Assembly: GCF_000165125.1 (NCBI RefSeq)
Contig: NZ_AEIU01000076.1
Coordinates: forward strand, 1-49,979
DNA: 49,979 nucleotides
Origin: Vibrio caribbeanicus ATCC BAA-2122
GTDB taxonomy: Bacteria > Pseudomonadota > Gammaproteobacteria > Enterobacterales > Vibrionaceae
Direction: 5' to 3'
The notes under the pieces are model-generated. The model saw nothing but the letters and a program-made list of their open reading frames with translations. It was not told the DNA's origin and ran no database searches. A program made the translations under genes and the position numbers. Below, piece after piece: positions 1 through 7,996 of the stretch. Numbering within the stretch: the first letter of the stretch is position 1; the number at the start of each line of letters is the position of its first letter.

Positions 1-675
<675 letters not shown>

Positions 676-1036
676 CTGTAAACAGAGTGGAAACAAACGT
701 TTAAGGTTTCAAGATACTTTGTCTAATCCAAATCTCGCATCTTAGAATCAATACTCTAAGGTGCTTTTGTCCAAATACGTGCTTTGAAAGTCTAGTGTTC
801 AATTGGTGTGTGTCCCGAATTATTCCGAATTATTGATACGAATAACTCTAGATGTTAACCTTTCTAAAATGATGCGCTATTTTGCAGCCCCCCCTTTTTA
901 ACATTGACTAATCTATTGATTTTATAATCTAAATATTATACAAACATTTCACCTCGGTGGACTGAAAACGACATTTTTCCATCGAATAAACGTTAGATTT
1001 TACCTATCAAAGGAAAGTTAAATAAAAGAGTTAAGT
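676..1036. other. Intergenic region upstream of small secreted protein
   Basis: No gene is seen. The region is AT-rich and contains a run of seven C followed by T residues near 888-899. A promoter for the gene at 1037 is expected here, but no clear -35/-10 pair stands out. Confidence 0.4.
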
Positions 1037-1384
1037 ATGCGTTTTTTTATATGTTTATTAATGGTGTTTTCATCATCAACTTGGGCTAGATATGATAAAA
1101 ATATTGAAGGTCATGTTGTCAATATACTTACATACTCAAGTGGTTTAGTTTTGTTTAAGTTGGCGAGCCAACCAAAATCACACCCATCATGTAAGAGTGA
1201 CTATTTTGCTATCGATTCGGATTTAAAAGAAGCCGCTGCAAACAGAATGTTTTCGAGGCTACTTGCACTTCATACCTCTAAATCTAGGGCTTTCATTGGT
1301 TATGATAGTCAAGGAGACTGCGCGGATGGATATATCAGGGTTCACAATGTGGGTGGAATAACAAGAGACTATAGCGTCAATTAA
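1037..1384 (+). CDS. Small secreted protein of unknown function, two conserved-looking cysteines
   Basis: A 115-aa protein with a typical Sec signal peptide (MRFFICLLMVFSSSTWA, cleavage probably after WA). The mature part is about 98 aa, has no further membrane segment, and carries a single cysteine pair in HPSCKSDYFAID and QGDCADGYIRV. I recall this arrangement from small periplasmic hypothetical proteins of marine gammaproteobacteria in which the two cysteines are likely disulfide-bonded. A purine-rich AAGAG lies just before the ATG as a weak ribosome site. The gene stands alone, and a hairpin with a T-run lies about 80 bases downstream. No function is assigned. Confidence 0.7.
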   Translation: MRFFICLLMVFSSSTWARYDKNIEGHVVNILTYSSGLVLFKLASQPKSHPSCKSDYFAIDSDLKEAAANRMFSRLLALHTSKSRAFIGYDSQGDCADGYIRVHNVGGITRDYSVN

Positions 1385-1464
1385 CTAATTTTCGGTGCTA
1401 TCTTTGCCCGATATTACACGGTCACTTAACATTAATCTGTACCAGTTAAACCGGACAGCTCACA

Positions 1465-1507
1465 AAGAATTTTCCGATACAAAAAGTTATCCGGAAATTC
1501 TTTTTTT
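1465..1507 (+). terminator. Rho-independent terminator
   Basis: Imperfect stem AAGAATTTTCCG / CGGAAATTCTT around a loop of about 15 bases, followed by seven T. It lies about 80 bases after the stop of the small secreted protein gene. Confidence 0.65.
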
Positions 1508-1669
1508 GTGCGCTCTAGATCATTCGATGAACCATTAAATAATATATGAATCAATCAGTTATGCGTTTAAGGTTTGAAATAACAAAGTAAAGACGCGAAT
1601 ATCAAGCCAAATACAAACGAGCGAATAGAGGACCTAATAAGTCAACTCAGTCAGATTCGTAACATTGAG

Positions 1670-2440
1670 TCAAACATGAAATGCCAATACCTCATCGTTA
1701 ATCCAGCGTTGGAGCATCAACCCAAACTCGTTCGAAACATCAACATCTGGGAAGCGGTTTTGTAGCGCCTCCCCTATTTCATTCACTGCATGCCCTTCAT
1801 GAACCCATTGCAGAGCAAGTGACTCTAAGGGTGATACGCTTCGAAAGTGTGGGGAATGCTCTTTGCGCCATATCAGCACATCCACCTGTTGAGGTAATGC
1901 TATCACCTCAGGAGGCGTTGAATCTTTGTCTATCGCATGCCAAATATCAAGCGTATTGTATTCATGGGTAATAAGCGTCATGGTCGGCACTGGGGTTAAA
2001 CAAAAATTGTCGGGATCTTGGCTCACCAAAACTGGAAGTGTCTCCATTGTTAACGGCACACTGTCTTTTCCATCAAATACGCGCCTCAGTACCCAATCTA
2101 ACTCCGCCAGCTCAGCCACTTCTTTATCCACTGGTAACTGATTAGCAACAAACTCCGCAAATTGATGCCCATAATAACCAATATTGTTATAAGTAGAGTG
2201 GTGGCTTTGCACATAATCTGAAGCCAATTGATTGAACCAATGATCTCCCAAATAGATCACCGTATGTGCAAAGTTTTCTCGAAGAACGTCAATCAATCGA
2301 ATTCGGTAGGCATTGTGATATATCGCCAAACGATCTCTTGAAGGCAACCGCCCTTCCCTCTCACTCACCCAGTCTGCGTAGGTACACTCTTTGGTTAGAA
2401 CAATGTCTTGAAACCGATGTTGCAATTCTTCTAAATTCAC
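1670..2440 (-). CDS. bufC: BufC/HvfC-type partner protein (DUF2063 N-terminal domain)
   Basis: A 256-aa soluble protein. The N-terminal ~100 residues ([10 protein letters not shown], then [20 protein letters not shown] and [11 protein letters not shown]) match the DUF2063 putative DNA-binding-like domain found in HvfC/BufC proteins. The C-terminal half is a helical domain with [10 protein letters not shown] near the end. In the bufferin and MbnB/MbnC-like systems this protein is the partner of the DUF692 (MNIO) enzyme and recruits the precursor peptide for cysteine modification. The start codon overlaps the end of bufB by four bases (ATGA), a strong sign of translational coupling. It is the last gene of a three-gene minus-strand operon. 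The family call is by motif and gene order. Confidence 0.85.
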   Translation of the reverse strand: MNLEELQHRFQDIVLTKECTYADWVSEREGRLPSRDRLAIYHNAYRIRLIDVLRENFAHTVIYLGDHWFNQLASDYVQSHHSTYNNIGYYGHQFAEFVANQLPVDKEVAELAELDWVLRRVFDGKDSVPLTMETLPVLVSQDPDNFCLTPVPTMTLITHEYNTLDIWHAIDKDSTPPEVIALPQQVDVLIWRKEHSPHFRSVSPLESLALQWVHEGHAVNEIGEALQNRFPDVDVSNEFGLMLQRWINDEVLAFHV

Positions 2441-3267
2441 GCGGCCCCCTCGATTTTTAATACCTTACTCGCAATCGCTTTTGCCGTTTCTAATTCTTCA
2501 AGTAGTTCCGATAACGGCGGAATATTATCGTCGCGTTCAATCATGGTTGGCACTGAGCCAAAACGATGAAGTGCGTATTCATATAACTCCCAAACACCGT
2601 GGCAAACTGGGTGGTCATGTGTATCGATAAGATGATCACCATTATCTTGATGTCCGGCGAGATGAAATTGGCGAATTTGCTCCGAAGGCACACTATCAAT
2701 GAAATCAAAAGGTGAGAACCCGTGATTAAATGCACTGACGTAAATGTTATTAATATCGAGCAATAGTTGGCATCCCGTTCGGTTGCAGATTTCGCTAAGG
2801 AAATCCCACTCCGTCATTTCTGAATCTTTAAACTCAACATAACTAGAGACGTTTTCAATCACCAATGGACGCTGCAAAAAATCTTGTGCATGTCGGATAT
2901 TTCGCGACACAACCTCTAAAGCTTCTTGCGTAAAAGGGAGCGGCATAAGATCATGTAATTTACGGCCATGGACACCTCCCCAACATAGATGATCAGATAC
3001 CCACATAGGCTGGATGCGTTGTTCAAGTGCTTTGAGTTTTTTTAGATACTCTTGATCTAAGCCTTTCACCGACCCTATCGACATAGAAACACCATGCATC
3101 GTCACTGGGTAATCGGCACGAATTCGGTCCAACATGGCCAATGGCTTACCACCATTGACCATGTAATTATCAGAAATAACTTCCAGCCAGTCCACGGGCT
3201 GCTTGGTATTCAGAAAATCGTTGTAATGCTGAGTACGTAACCCGAGTCCAAAACTTAAAGTCATCAC
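2437..3267 (-). CDS. bufB: DUF692 multinuclear non-haem iron oxygenase (MNIO), BufB type
   Basis: A 276-aa TIM-barrel protein of the DUF692 family. Histidine- and acid-rich stretches that hold the iron atoms are intact: [67 protein letters not shown] and [13 protein letters not shown] enzymes use two or three iron atoms and O2 to convert cysteines of ribosomal peptides to oxazolone/thioamide or thiooxazole groups. The family includes MbnB (methanobactin) and BufB (bufferins). Length is normal. The gene sits 16 bases downstream of the Cys-rich precursor gene and overlaps bufC, so the substrate is very probably the BufA-like peptide encoded next door. Confidence 0.92.
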   Translation of the reverse strand: MMTLSFGLGLRTQHYNDFLNTKQPVDWLEVISDNYMVNGGKPLAMLDRIRADYPVTMHGVSMSIGSVKGLDQEYLKKLKALEQRIQPMWVSDHLCWGGVHGRKLHDLMPLPFTQEALEVVSRNIRHAQDFLQRPLVIENVSSYVEFKDSEMTEWDFLSEICNRTGCQLLLDINNIYVSAFNHGFSPFDFIDSVPSEQIRQFHLAGHQDNGDHLIDTHDHPVCHGVWELYEYALHRFGSVPTMIERDDNIPPLSELLEELETAKAIASKVLKIEGAA

Positions 3268-3283
3268 TCTCTCCTTACTGATC

Positions 3284-3565
3284 TTACACGTCGGAAATTA
3301 CGCCACCTTTATCGAGGCATTCTTTCGCTTTCATTGCTTTAAAGCCATGACCACCACAATTGTTTTGCCCTTTACAAGAGTGCTCAGCAGTTTTACAGTC
3401 TGATTGGCCTTTACAAGAGTGAATGCCATAACAATGGACTTTATCTCCCGCACCGATTGCAGAACCGGAGCTCCCCGCTGGTGACTCTGCTGCGATGGTA
3501 CCAGTGCTCATCGCAACGGCTAATACGGTAGATGCAAACGTGGCGCTTTTTTGAATTTTATTCAT
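3284..3565 (-). CDS. bufA: Bufferin-type Cys-rich precursor peptide (DUF2282-like)
   Basis: A 93-aa precursor with a signal peptide (about residues 1-26, ending TGTIAA) and a core with six cysteines at 45, 51, 57, 64, 70 and 83. Four of them form a repeat, SCKGQSDC and SCKGQNNC. This is the layout of BufA1/DUF2282 proteins: exported peptides whose core cysteines are modified by an MNIO enzyme and that bind copper in the periplasm. The gene is first in the operon bufA-bufB-bufC. A strong AAGGAG lies eight bases before the ATG. No bufD (DoxX-like) gene follows. Copper protection is inferred from the family. Confidence 0.85.
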   Translation of the reverse strand: MNKIQKSATFASTVLAVAMSTGTIAAESPAGSSGSAIGAGDKVHCYGIHSCKGQSDCKTAEHSCKGQNNCGGHGFKAMKAKECLDKGGVISDV

Positions 3566-3923
3566 TGTATTTTACTCCTTGTCTTTGGATTGGTTACCGA
3601 GATTACGTGAACATGTAATGACAGTTTCCCTGAGTACAAGACGCTTGCCTTGCTCCTCCAAATAGACCCACCACCTCTACAGAAAATTTCATCACACCTT
3701 CATAATTGATAGAAAGTATTATCCATATTGTTGATTTAAAGGAAGTAAAAATAATAAAATTGCTAGGTAGTGTTGTGATTAACGGTATTTGGAGTTAACA
3801 AAGTGCGCTAGCACTATTTAGACAATTGTGAATTGAAGTTACTTGGTCACATAACCTGTTTCTTCTTGCTTATCACTGTGCAATCACGTAAGTTCTAGCT
3901 TTATTATCCGGCACTGAAAAACA
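3566..3923. other. Divergent promoter region between bufA and the VF530 gene
   Basis: A 358-base region with no ORF of note. It must hold the minus-strand buf promoter and probably that of the VF530 gene. Read on the minus strand, GGGAAACTGTCATTACATG upstream of bufA could contain an ECF-sigma-like -35 (GGAAAC), but the -10 is not clear and I make no firm call. Confidence 0.3.
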
Positions 3924-4160
3924 ATGAATCAGCATCAACCTAATAACCCACTGCACGGCTTAACACTCGAGAAGATCCTTGTTCGCTTACATAGCCATTA
4001 TGGTTGGAAAGGATTAGATGAGAAGATCCAAATAAATTGCTTTTATAACAATCCTTCTATTAAATCTTCACTCAAATTTTTACGCCGCACTCAATGGGCG
4101 AGAGATAAGGTCGAAGCTTTATATATCGAGAGTTTCTGTAGCGACACGACAAAAAACTAA
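3924..4160 (+). CDS. VF530 family DNA-binding protein (DUF2132)
   Basis: A 78-aa protein matching the small VF530 family, whose Vibrio fischeri structure is a helical DNA-binding-like fold. Diagnostic stretches are [38 protein letters not shown] and KTQWAR-like [15 protein letters not shown]. It has no signal peptide or membrane segment. It ends one base before the GNAT gene, so the two are probably co-transcribed. Its cellular role is unknown; DNA binding is inferred from the family. Confidence 0.88.
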   Translation: MNQHQPNNPLHGLTLEKILVRLHSHYGWKGLDEKIQINCFYNNPSIKSSLKFLRRTQWARDKVEALYIESFCSDTTKN

Positions 4161-4161
4161 T

Positions 4162-4617
4162 ATGCTGTTGAGAAAGGCCAAGCCCTGCGAATTAGACATC
4201 ATTTATATCATGGGCTTTGATGCCTGGGGTATTGGAACGTCCCTTGAAGACTACCTCCATCAGTGCCGTGCCAGCTCGAAATATCAATCTGGCACCTGGT
4301 ATGTACTGACCGAAAAAGATCAACTGATCGCTTCTGTCATCGTTTACTGTTCAGGGTTCGCATTACAAGAGGGGTGCGTCGGAATAGGATCAGTAGCTAC
4401 TCAACCATCACAGAGAAGGAAGGGATACGGCGCAAAACTGATCCAATTGTTAGCCTTAGAACTGCTTAAAACTCACCATACTCTGTTTTTGCATAGTGAT
4501 ATTCACCCAACCTATTATCAGCGGCTTGGCTTTTGGCCATTTAGAAAAAGCGGAAGCTGCATGTACATGACTCATCTGCAGTCAGATAACAGACTGACAC
4601 AACCGAATTACTTTTAG
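4162..4617 (+). CDS. GNAT family N-acetyltransferase
   Basis: A 151-aa GNAT-fold protein. Acetyl-CoA motif A is visible as GIGSVATQPSQRRKGYGAKL (V-x-x-x-x-RRKGYG pattern) around residue 75-95, followed by the motif B strand/helix LFLHSDIHPTYYQRLGF, which places the substrate-side tyrosines. The substrate cannot be told from sequence. Translation begins one base after the VF530 stop, so an operon with that gene is likely. The gene ends convergently with the TPR gene on the other strand. Confidence 0.85.
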   Translation: MLLRKAKPCELDIIYIMGFDAWGIGTSLEDYLHQCRASSKYQSGTWYVLTEKDQLIASVIVYCSGFALQEGCVGIGSVATQPSQRRKGYGAKLIQLLALELLKTHHTLFLHSDIHPTYYQRLGFWPFRKSGSCMYMTHLQSDNRLTQPNYF

Positions 4618-4645
4618 TTTAGAAAAACCTAACGTCAAAGAAGCG

Positions 4646-5128
4646 TTACCATGTTTTATCTATATCTTGTGCGTAAATCTTGATGGCGGATTGATAGTTT
4701 AATATTGCCTGATTATCCGTTTCTTCTATCAACAAATTCAACAAAATAGTAATTGCTTGTTTGTGACGTCCAAGGTTGTAAAGGCACATCGAGTAAAAAG
4801 GGAGGATTTGTTTGGCGCTAGGATACTCTGAGACGGCCTGTTCAAAAAAAGTTAATGCTTTTTGATACTGACCCAATGACCGTAAAGTACTCGCTAAGCC
4901 AAGTAACGCGTCAAACCTGTCTTCTAGGGACAGCTCCCCAGAGAGGGCAAGCTCGTAATGTTCGACAGCCTCTCGCTCAAAGCCTTGACTATCGTATGAC
5001 CACGCAATGTGCAAATGTGCCTGAGCAATATCTTGCTTTGCATCAATCAATGCATGAAGCACATTTCTTGATTCCTTAAACTGGCCTTGCTCGCGCAGTT
5101 GAATCGCCACTTCTAGATTATCATCCAT
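4646..5128 (-). CDS. Tetratricopeptide repeat protein
   Basis: A 160-aa cytoplasmic protein built from about four TPR units with the usual W-LG-Y-A-P spacing: AIQLREQGQFKESRNVLHAL, AHLHIAWSYDSQGFEREAVE, ALLGLASTLRSLGQYQKALT and LPFYSMCLYNLGRHKQAIT. TPR proteins are protein-protein interaction scaffolds, and nothing here points to a partner. No signal peptide. The gene stands alone on the minus strand. Confidence 0.85.
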   Translation of the reverse strand: MDDNLEVAIQLREQGQFKESRNVLHALIDAKQDIAQAHLHIAWSYDSQGFEREAVEHYELALSGELSLEDRFDALLGLASTLRSLGQYQKALTFFEQAVSEYPSAKQILPFYSMCLYNLGRHKQAITILLNLLIEETDNQAILNYQSAIKIYAQDIDKTW

Positions 5129-5231
5129 AACTTATTACCATGATTTATTTGAACTTTATAGGATATCTCATTTTTTTTGTAAAACAATCATGGGGGAACA
5201 AAAGTTGATTCAACCGACAAAAACTTAGAGC

Positions 5232-5912
5232 TTAAGCAAAGTCTAATGTCAGTAATAAACGGGTATCATTATTCAACGAAATAGGGGAACGATGCGCCAA
5301 ACCTGAGGCTTCATTATCAATCCATTGTGAGCCTTTCAGTAATGCGATATCTCCACAACAAAGCTGTTCAATATTACTTTCTAACGGATATAAACCCGAT
5401 AAAGCGTCCGGTTGACCATTACTCCCATGACCGAGCTTAGAACGGTCTATATGCTCGTTTGGTAACCACTCTGTTGCTGCTCCCTGATAGGTTGTAACAA
5501 GACGGCACGGCACATTATCAACATGGAAACGAGGACACATTGCATTATCTAATGTCGCCAAACGCAACCCTGCTTGTTTTAAATCAAACAAACAACAGAA
5601 CATGTCGACTAATTGAGCCATATCCTCAATCAAGCTCTTTGGCGCCTCACCATAAGTGGCATCATTGAGCACTTGAAAAGCATTTTCAGGAGAAAGCGTT
5701 AGCGACTTACTAACCTTAGATTGCGCATCAATAAATGCTTTGATCTCTTGACTAAAACCCTCACCGAAGCTGCGTTGCCAAACTGCAATATTGACGTCAC
5801 TTCGGTAAATATCTGTCAAAATCATAGGGTGAACATCGATACTACTGCTTTTGGAGATATTTTTTACTATCGACTCACTGCTTGTAAGCGCTTTAGAGAG
5901 CGGTGCATTCAT
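5232..5912 (-). CDS. DUF1826 domain-containing protein, probably zinc-responsive
   Basis: A 226-aa protein of the DUF1826 family. The central PRFHVDNVPCRLVTTYQGAA holds an HxD pair like the iron site of 2-oxoglutarate oxygenases, and a late GLAHRSPISL could provide the second histidine, though an oxygenase role is not shown. Family members are often found in Zur regulons beside COG0523 metallochaperones. A perfect 18-bp palindrome resembling a Zur box lies 42 bases upstream of the ATG, which supports zinc control. No COG0523 gene is adjacent here. Function remains unknown. Confidence 0.8.
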   Translation of the reverse strand: MNAPLSKALTSSESIVKNISKSSSIDVHPMILTDIYRSDVNIAVWQRSFGEGFSQEIKAFIDAQSKVSKSLTLSPENAFQVLNDATYGEAPKSLIEDMAQLVDMFCCLFDLKQAGLRLATLDNAMCPRFHVDNVPCRLVTTYQGAATEWLPNEHIDRSKLGHGSNGQPDALSGLYPLESNIEQLCCGDIALLKGSQWIDNEASGLAHRSPISLNNDTRLLLTLDFA

Positions 5913-5953
5913 CGTTTGTCCTCACTGTAAAATGCAATGATCAGAATTAAATG

Positions 5954-5971
5954 GTTATGTTATAACATAAC
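5954..5971. promoter_or_regulatory. Candidate Zur box (18-bp perfect palindrome) upstream of DUF1826 gene
   Basis: GTTATGTTATAACATAAC is a perfect inverted repeat whose core ATGTTATAACAT matches the centre of the gammaproteobacterial Zur consensus (TGTTATANTATAACA type), minus one or two central bases. It is placed where it could cover the promoter of the DUF1826 gene. Zur binding is inferred. Confidence 0.55.
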
Positions 5972-6048
5972 AAATAATTATTTACAGTGAAACAGGAAAG
6001 AAATGATCGTGGAAACGCCTAGTTTTAAACGACTTTAAAAGCGACGCT

Positions 6049-6918
6049 TCAGAATTGCTGATTTAGCCAAGTTTTGAAAGCCTGCTGCACGGGTGTTTCA
6101 GGTTTACTATCTAAACGAGTTAGCCAATAACCTCCTTTTTCCAACAAGATATTAAAAGGTTGAACAAGACTACCCTGAGTGATTTTTTCTTGAAACATAG
6201 CCGGTGGTGCTAAAGCAAGACCAAAACCTTGAATCGTCGCCTCAATCATCAAGGCTGTCGAATCAAACGTAATGCAATTTACAGAATGTGATTGGCTCGA
6301 TAAGCCAGCTTGACGCAGCCATTGATCCCATTCATACACATCATAAGATCGCAGCAAGGTATATCTGAAAATATCCTGAGGTTGATTAAGCTGATTGGCC
6401 AAGAAAGGAGGACATAACACCGTAAATGGGGTTGCAAAAAGTAGTTCCGAAACACAAGCATGCCAGTTACCACGACCGAAACGAATAATATAATCCAGCC
6501 CTTCGGAAAATGCGTCAGCCACATTATTGTTGGTCGAGATCCTTAAATCAATATTTGGGTACGAACGGTAAAAACTTTCAAGTCTGGGTAATAACCAGTT
6601 AACCGCAAATGTGCCCACTACCCCCAAATTAAGTATCTCTCTGCTTGTGCCAAGACACAAATTATCTAACCCTATGGTCAACTCAGAAAACGCTTTCTCC
6701 ACAATTGGAAATAATAGGCTCCCCTCCCGAGTCAGGCTTATGCCTCTTGGCATGCGATTAAATAAAGTCACGCCAAGCCGTTTCTCTAATCCTTTGACTT
6801 GCTGACTGACTGCAGTTTGAGTCACACATAATTCATTCGCTGCCTTTGTAAAGCTTTGGTGCTTTGCCGAAACAAAAAAAGCCCGCAGTGAATTGAGAGG
6901 AAGTTGACTTAAGTTCAT
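6049..6918 (-). CDS. ampR: LysR-type regulator of the AmpR group
   Basis: About 289 aa when started at the ATG giving MNLSQLPLNSLRAFFVSAKH; an upstream ATG would add 11 residues but fits the family poorly. The N-terminal winged HTH reads SFTKAANELCVTQTAVSQQV and KRLGVTLFNRMPRGISLT, very close to AmpR. The effector domain keeps AmpR hallmarks such as VVGTFAVNWLLPRLE, LDYIIRFGRGNWH, YTLLRSYDVYEW and ALAPPAMF. AmpR senses cell-wall fragments (UDP-MurNAc-pentapeptide versus anhydro-muropeptides) and switches the divergent beta-lactamase gene. Here it is divergent from a CARB-type enzyme across a 159-base gap. It is cytoplasmic and probably autoregulated. Confidence 0.88.
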   Translation of the reverse strand: MNLSQLPLNSLRAFFVSAKHQSFTKAANELCVTQTAVSQQVKGLEKRLGVTLFNRMPRGISLTREGSLLFPIVEKAFSELTIGLDNLCLGTSREILNLGVVGTFAVNWLLPRLESFYRSYPNIDLRISTNNNVADAFSEGLDYIIRFGRGNWHACVSELLFATPFTVLCPPFLANQLNQPQDIFRYTLLRSYDVYEWDQWLRQAGLSSQSHSVNCITFDSTALMIEATIQGFGLALAPPAMFQEKITQGSLVQPFNILLEKGGYWLTRLDSKPETPVQQAFKTWLNQQF

Positions 6919-6981
6919 GTATTTACCACCCACATATGGAAACTGCCCCATTCTAATTCATTCAAACCTAGATGACTAAGG

Positions 6982-6996
6982 CCAAGAATTTCTTGG
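6982..6996. promoter_or_regulatory. Candidate AmpR/LysR operator between ampR and bla
   Basis: CCAAGAATTTCTTGG is a perfect 15-bp palindrome with central T, about midway in the divergent intergenic region. Its size and position suit a LysR-type recognition site. It does not closely match the enterobacterial AmpR box, so the assignment is tentative. Confidence 0.4.
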
Positions 6997-7077
6997 ATCT
7001 GAGATAAGAAATGGTGTGTTGTAAGGCTGACACCCCCAGCCTAATATTAACCTCCCAACCAATAACCCAAAAACACA

Positions 7078-7932
7078 ATGAAACACTTGATTTTATGCGG
7101 CATATTGTCGCTTATTTCCGCCCATACTCTGGCAAAAGATCTGACAACAACACTCTCTGAACTCGAGCAAAAGATTGAGGGTCAGATTGGTGTCGCGGTC
7201 ATAGACACACAATTTTCAACGGAATGGAGCTATCACGGTGATGATAGGTTCCCTATGATGAGTACGTTTAAAACCCTTGCTTGCGCGAATGTTTTGTATG
7301 ACGTTGAGAAAAATAAGCTCAATATGTCACAAAAGATTACCGTAACCAAAGCAGGATTAATCAACTGGAATCCCATTACCCAACACTTTGTTGGTGGCAA
7401 CATGTCTTTAAAAAGTGTTTGCGGTGCCACAATGTTGATGAGTGATAATTACGCGGCCAACTTAGCACTAGAACAAGTGGGAGGACCCGAAGGTGTCACC
7501 CAGTTTTTGCGTTCAATTGGTGATAAAGCCACTCGTCTTGATCATTATGAGCCCAAGTTAAACTATGTAGAAAAGAATGCGATTAATGACACAACAACAC
7601 CACTAGCTATGCTTAGAACATTACAAAAATTATTACTCGGTAATGTTTTAAACTCTGAAAGCAAAGAGCAACTCAAATTTTGGATGACCAATAATATGGT
7701 TTCAGATGGACTCGCTCGATCTGTGCTTCCAGAAAATTGGGCCATTGCGGATCGTTCAGGAGGGGGGGTAAACAATTCGAGAACCCTCACTGCTATGATT
7801 TGGAGCAAAGAACGTAAACCCATTTTTATTGGCATTTTTATCGCCAACTCTAAACTGAGTGAGTTGAGCGAGTTAAATAAAGTCGTGGCCAATATTAGCC
7901 ACGAAATTTTCACCAAATACGGTGTTAAATAA
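7078..7932 (+). CDS. blaCARB: Class A beta-lactamase, CARB (carbenicillinase)-like
   Basis: A 284-aa exported serine beta-lactamase. Signal peptide is about residues 1-19 (ends HTLA). Catalytic motifs are S62-T-F-K65, S122-D-N124, E158 within DHYEPKLN (general base E166 in Ambler numbering), and R226-S-G228 in place of KTG. RSG is the signature of the CARB/PSE group. Cys68 and Cys115 could form the class A disulfide. DTTTP and RSVLPENWAIADRSG also match CARB enzymes. It hydrolyses penicillins, especially carboxypenicillins, in the periplasm. It is divergent from an AmpR-type regulator, suggesting inducible expression. No good ribosome site precedes the ATG. It looks chromosomal and native, with no integron or IS beside it. 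Confidence 0.92.
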   Translation: MKHLILCGILSLISAHTLAKDLTTTLSELEQKIEGQIGVAVIDTQFSTEWSYHGDDRFPMMSTFKTLACANVLYDVEKNKLNMSQKITVTKAGLINWNPITQHFVGGNMSLKSVCGATMLMSDNYAANLALEQVGGPEGVTQFLRSIGDKATRLDHYEPKLNYVEKNAINDTTTPLAMLRTLQKLLLGNVLNSESKEQLKFWMTNNMVSDGLARSVLPENWAIADRSGGGVNNSRTLTAMIWSKERKPIFIGIFIANSKLSELSELNKVVANISHEIFTKYGVK

Positions 7933-7957
7933 TCTGCCGCGAAGATACTTAATTTAT

Positions 7958-7984
7958 AGCTGGCCATTGAATGCCAGCTCTTTT
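7958..7984 (+). terminator. Rho-independent terminator of beta-lactamase gene
   Basis: Stem AGCTGGC / GCCAGCT with an 8-base loop, followed by CTTTT, 25 bases after the bla stop. It also faces the convergent peroxidase gene. Confidence 0.75.
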
Positions 7985-7996
7985 CGAATTAAAGAC

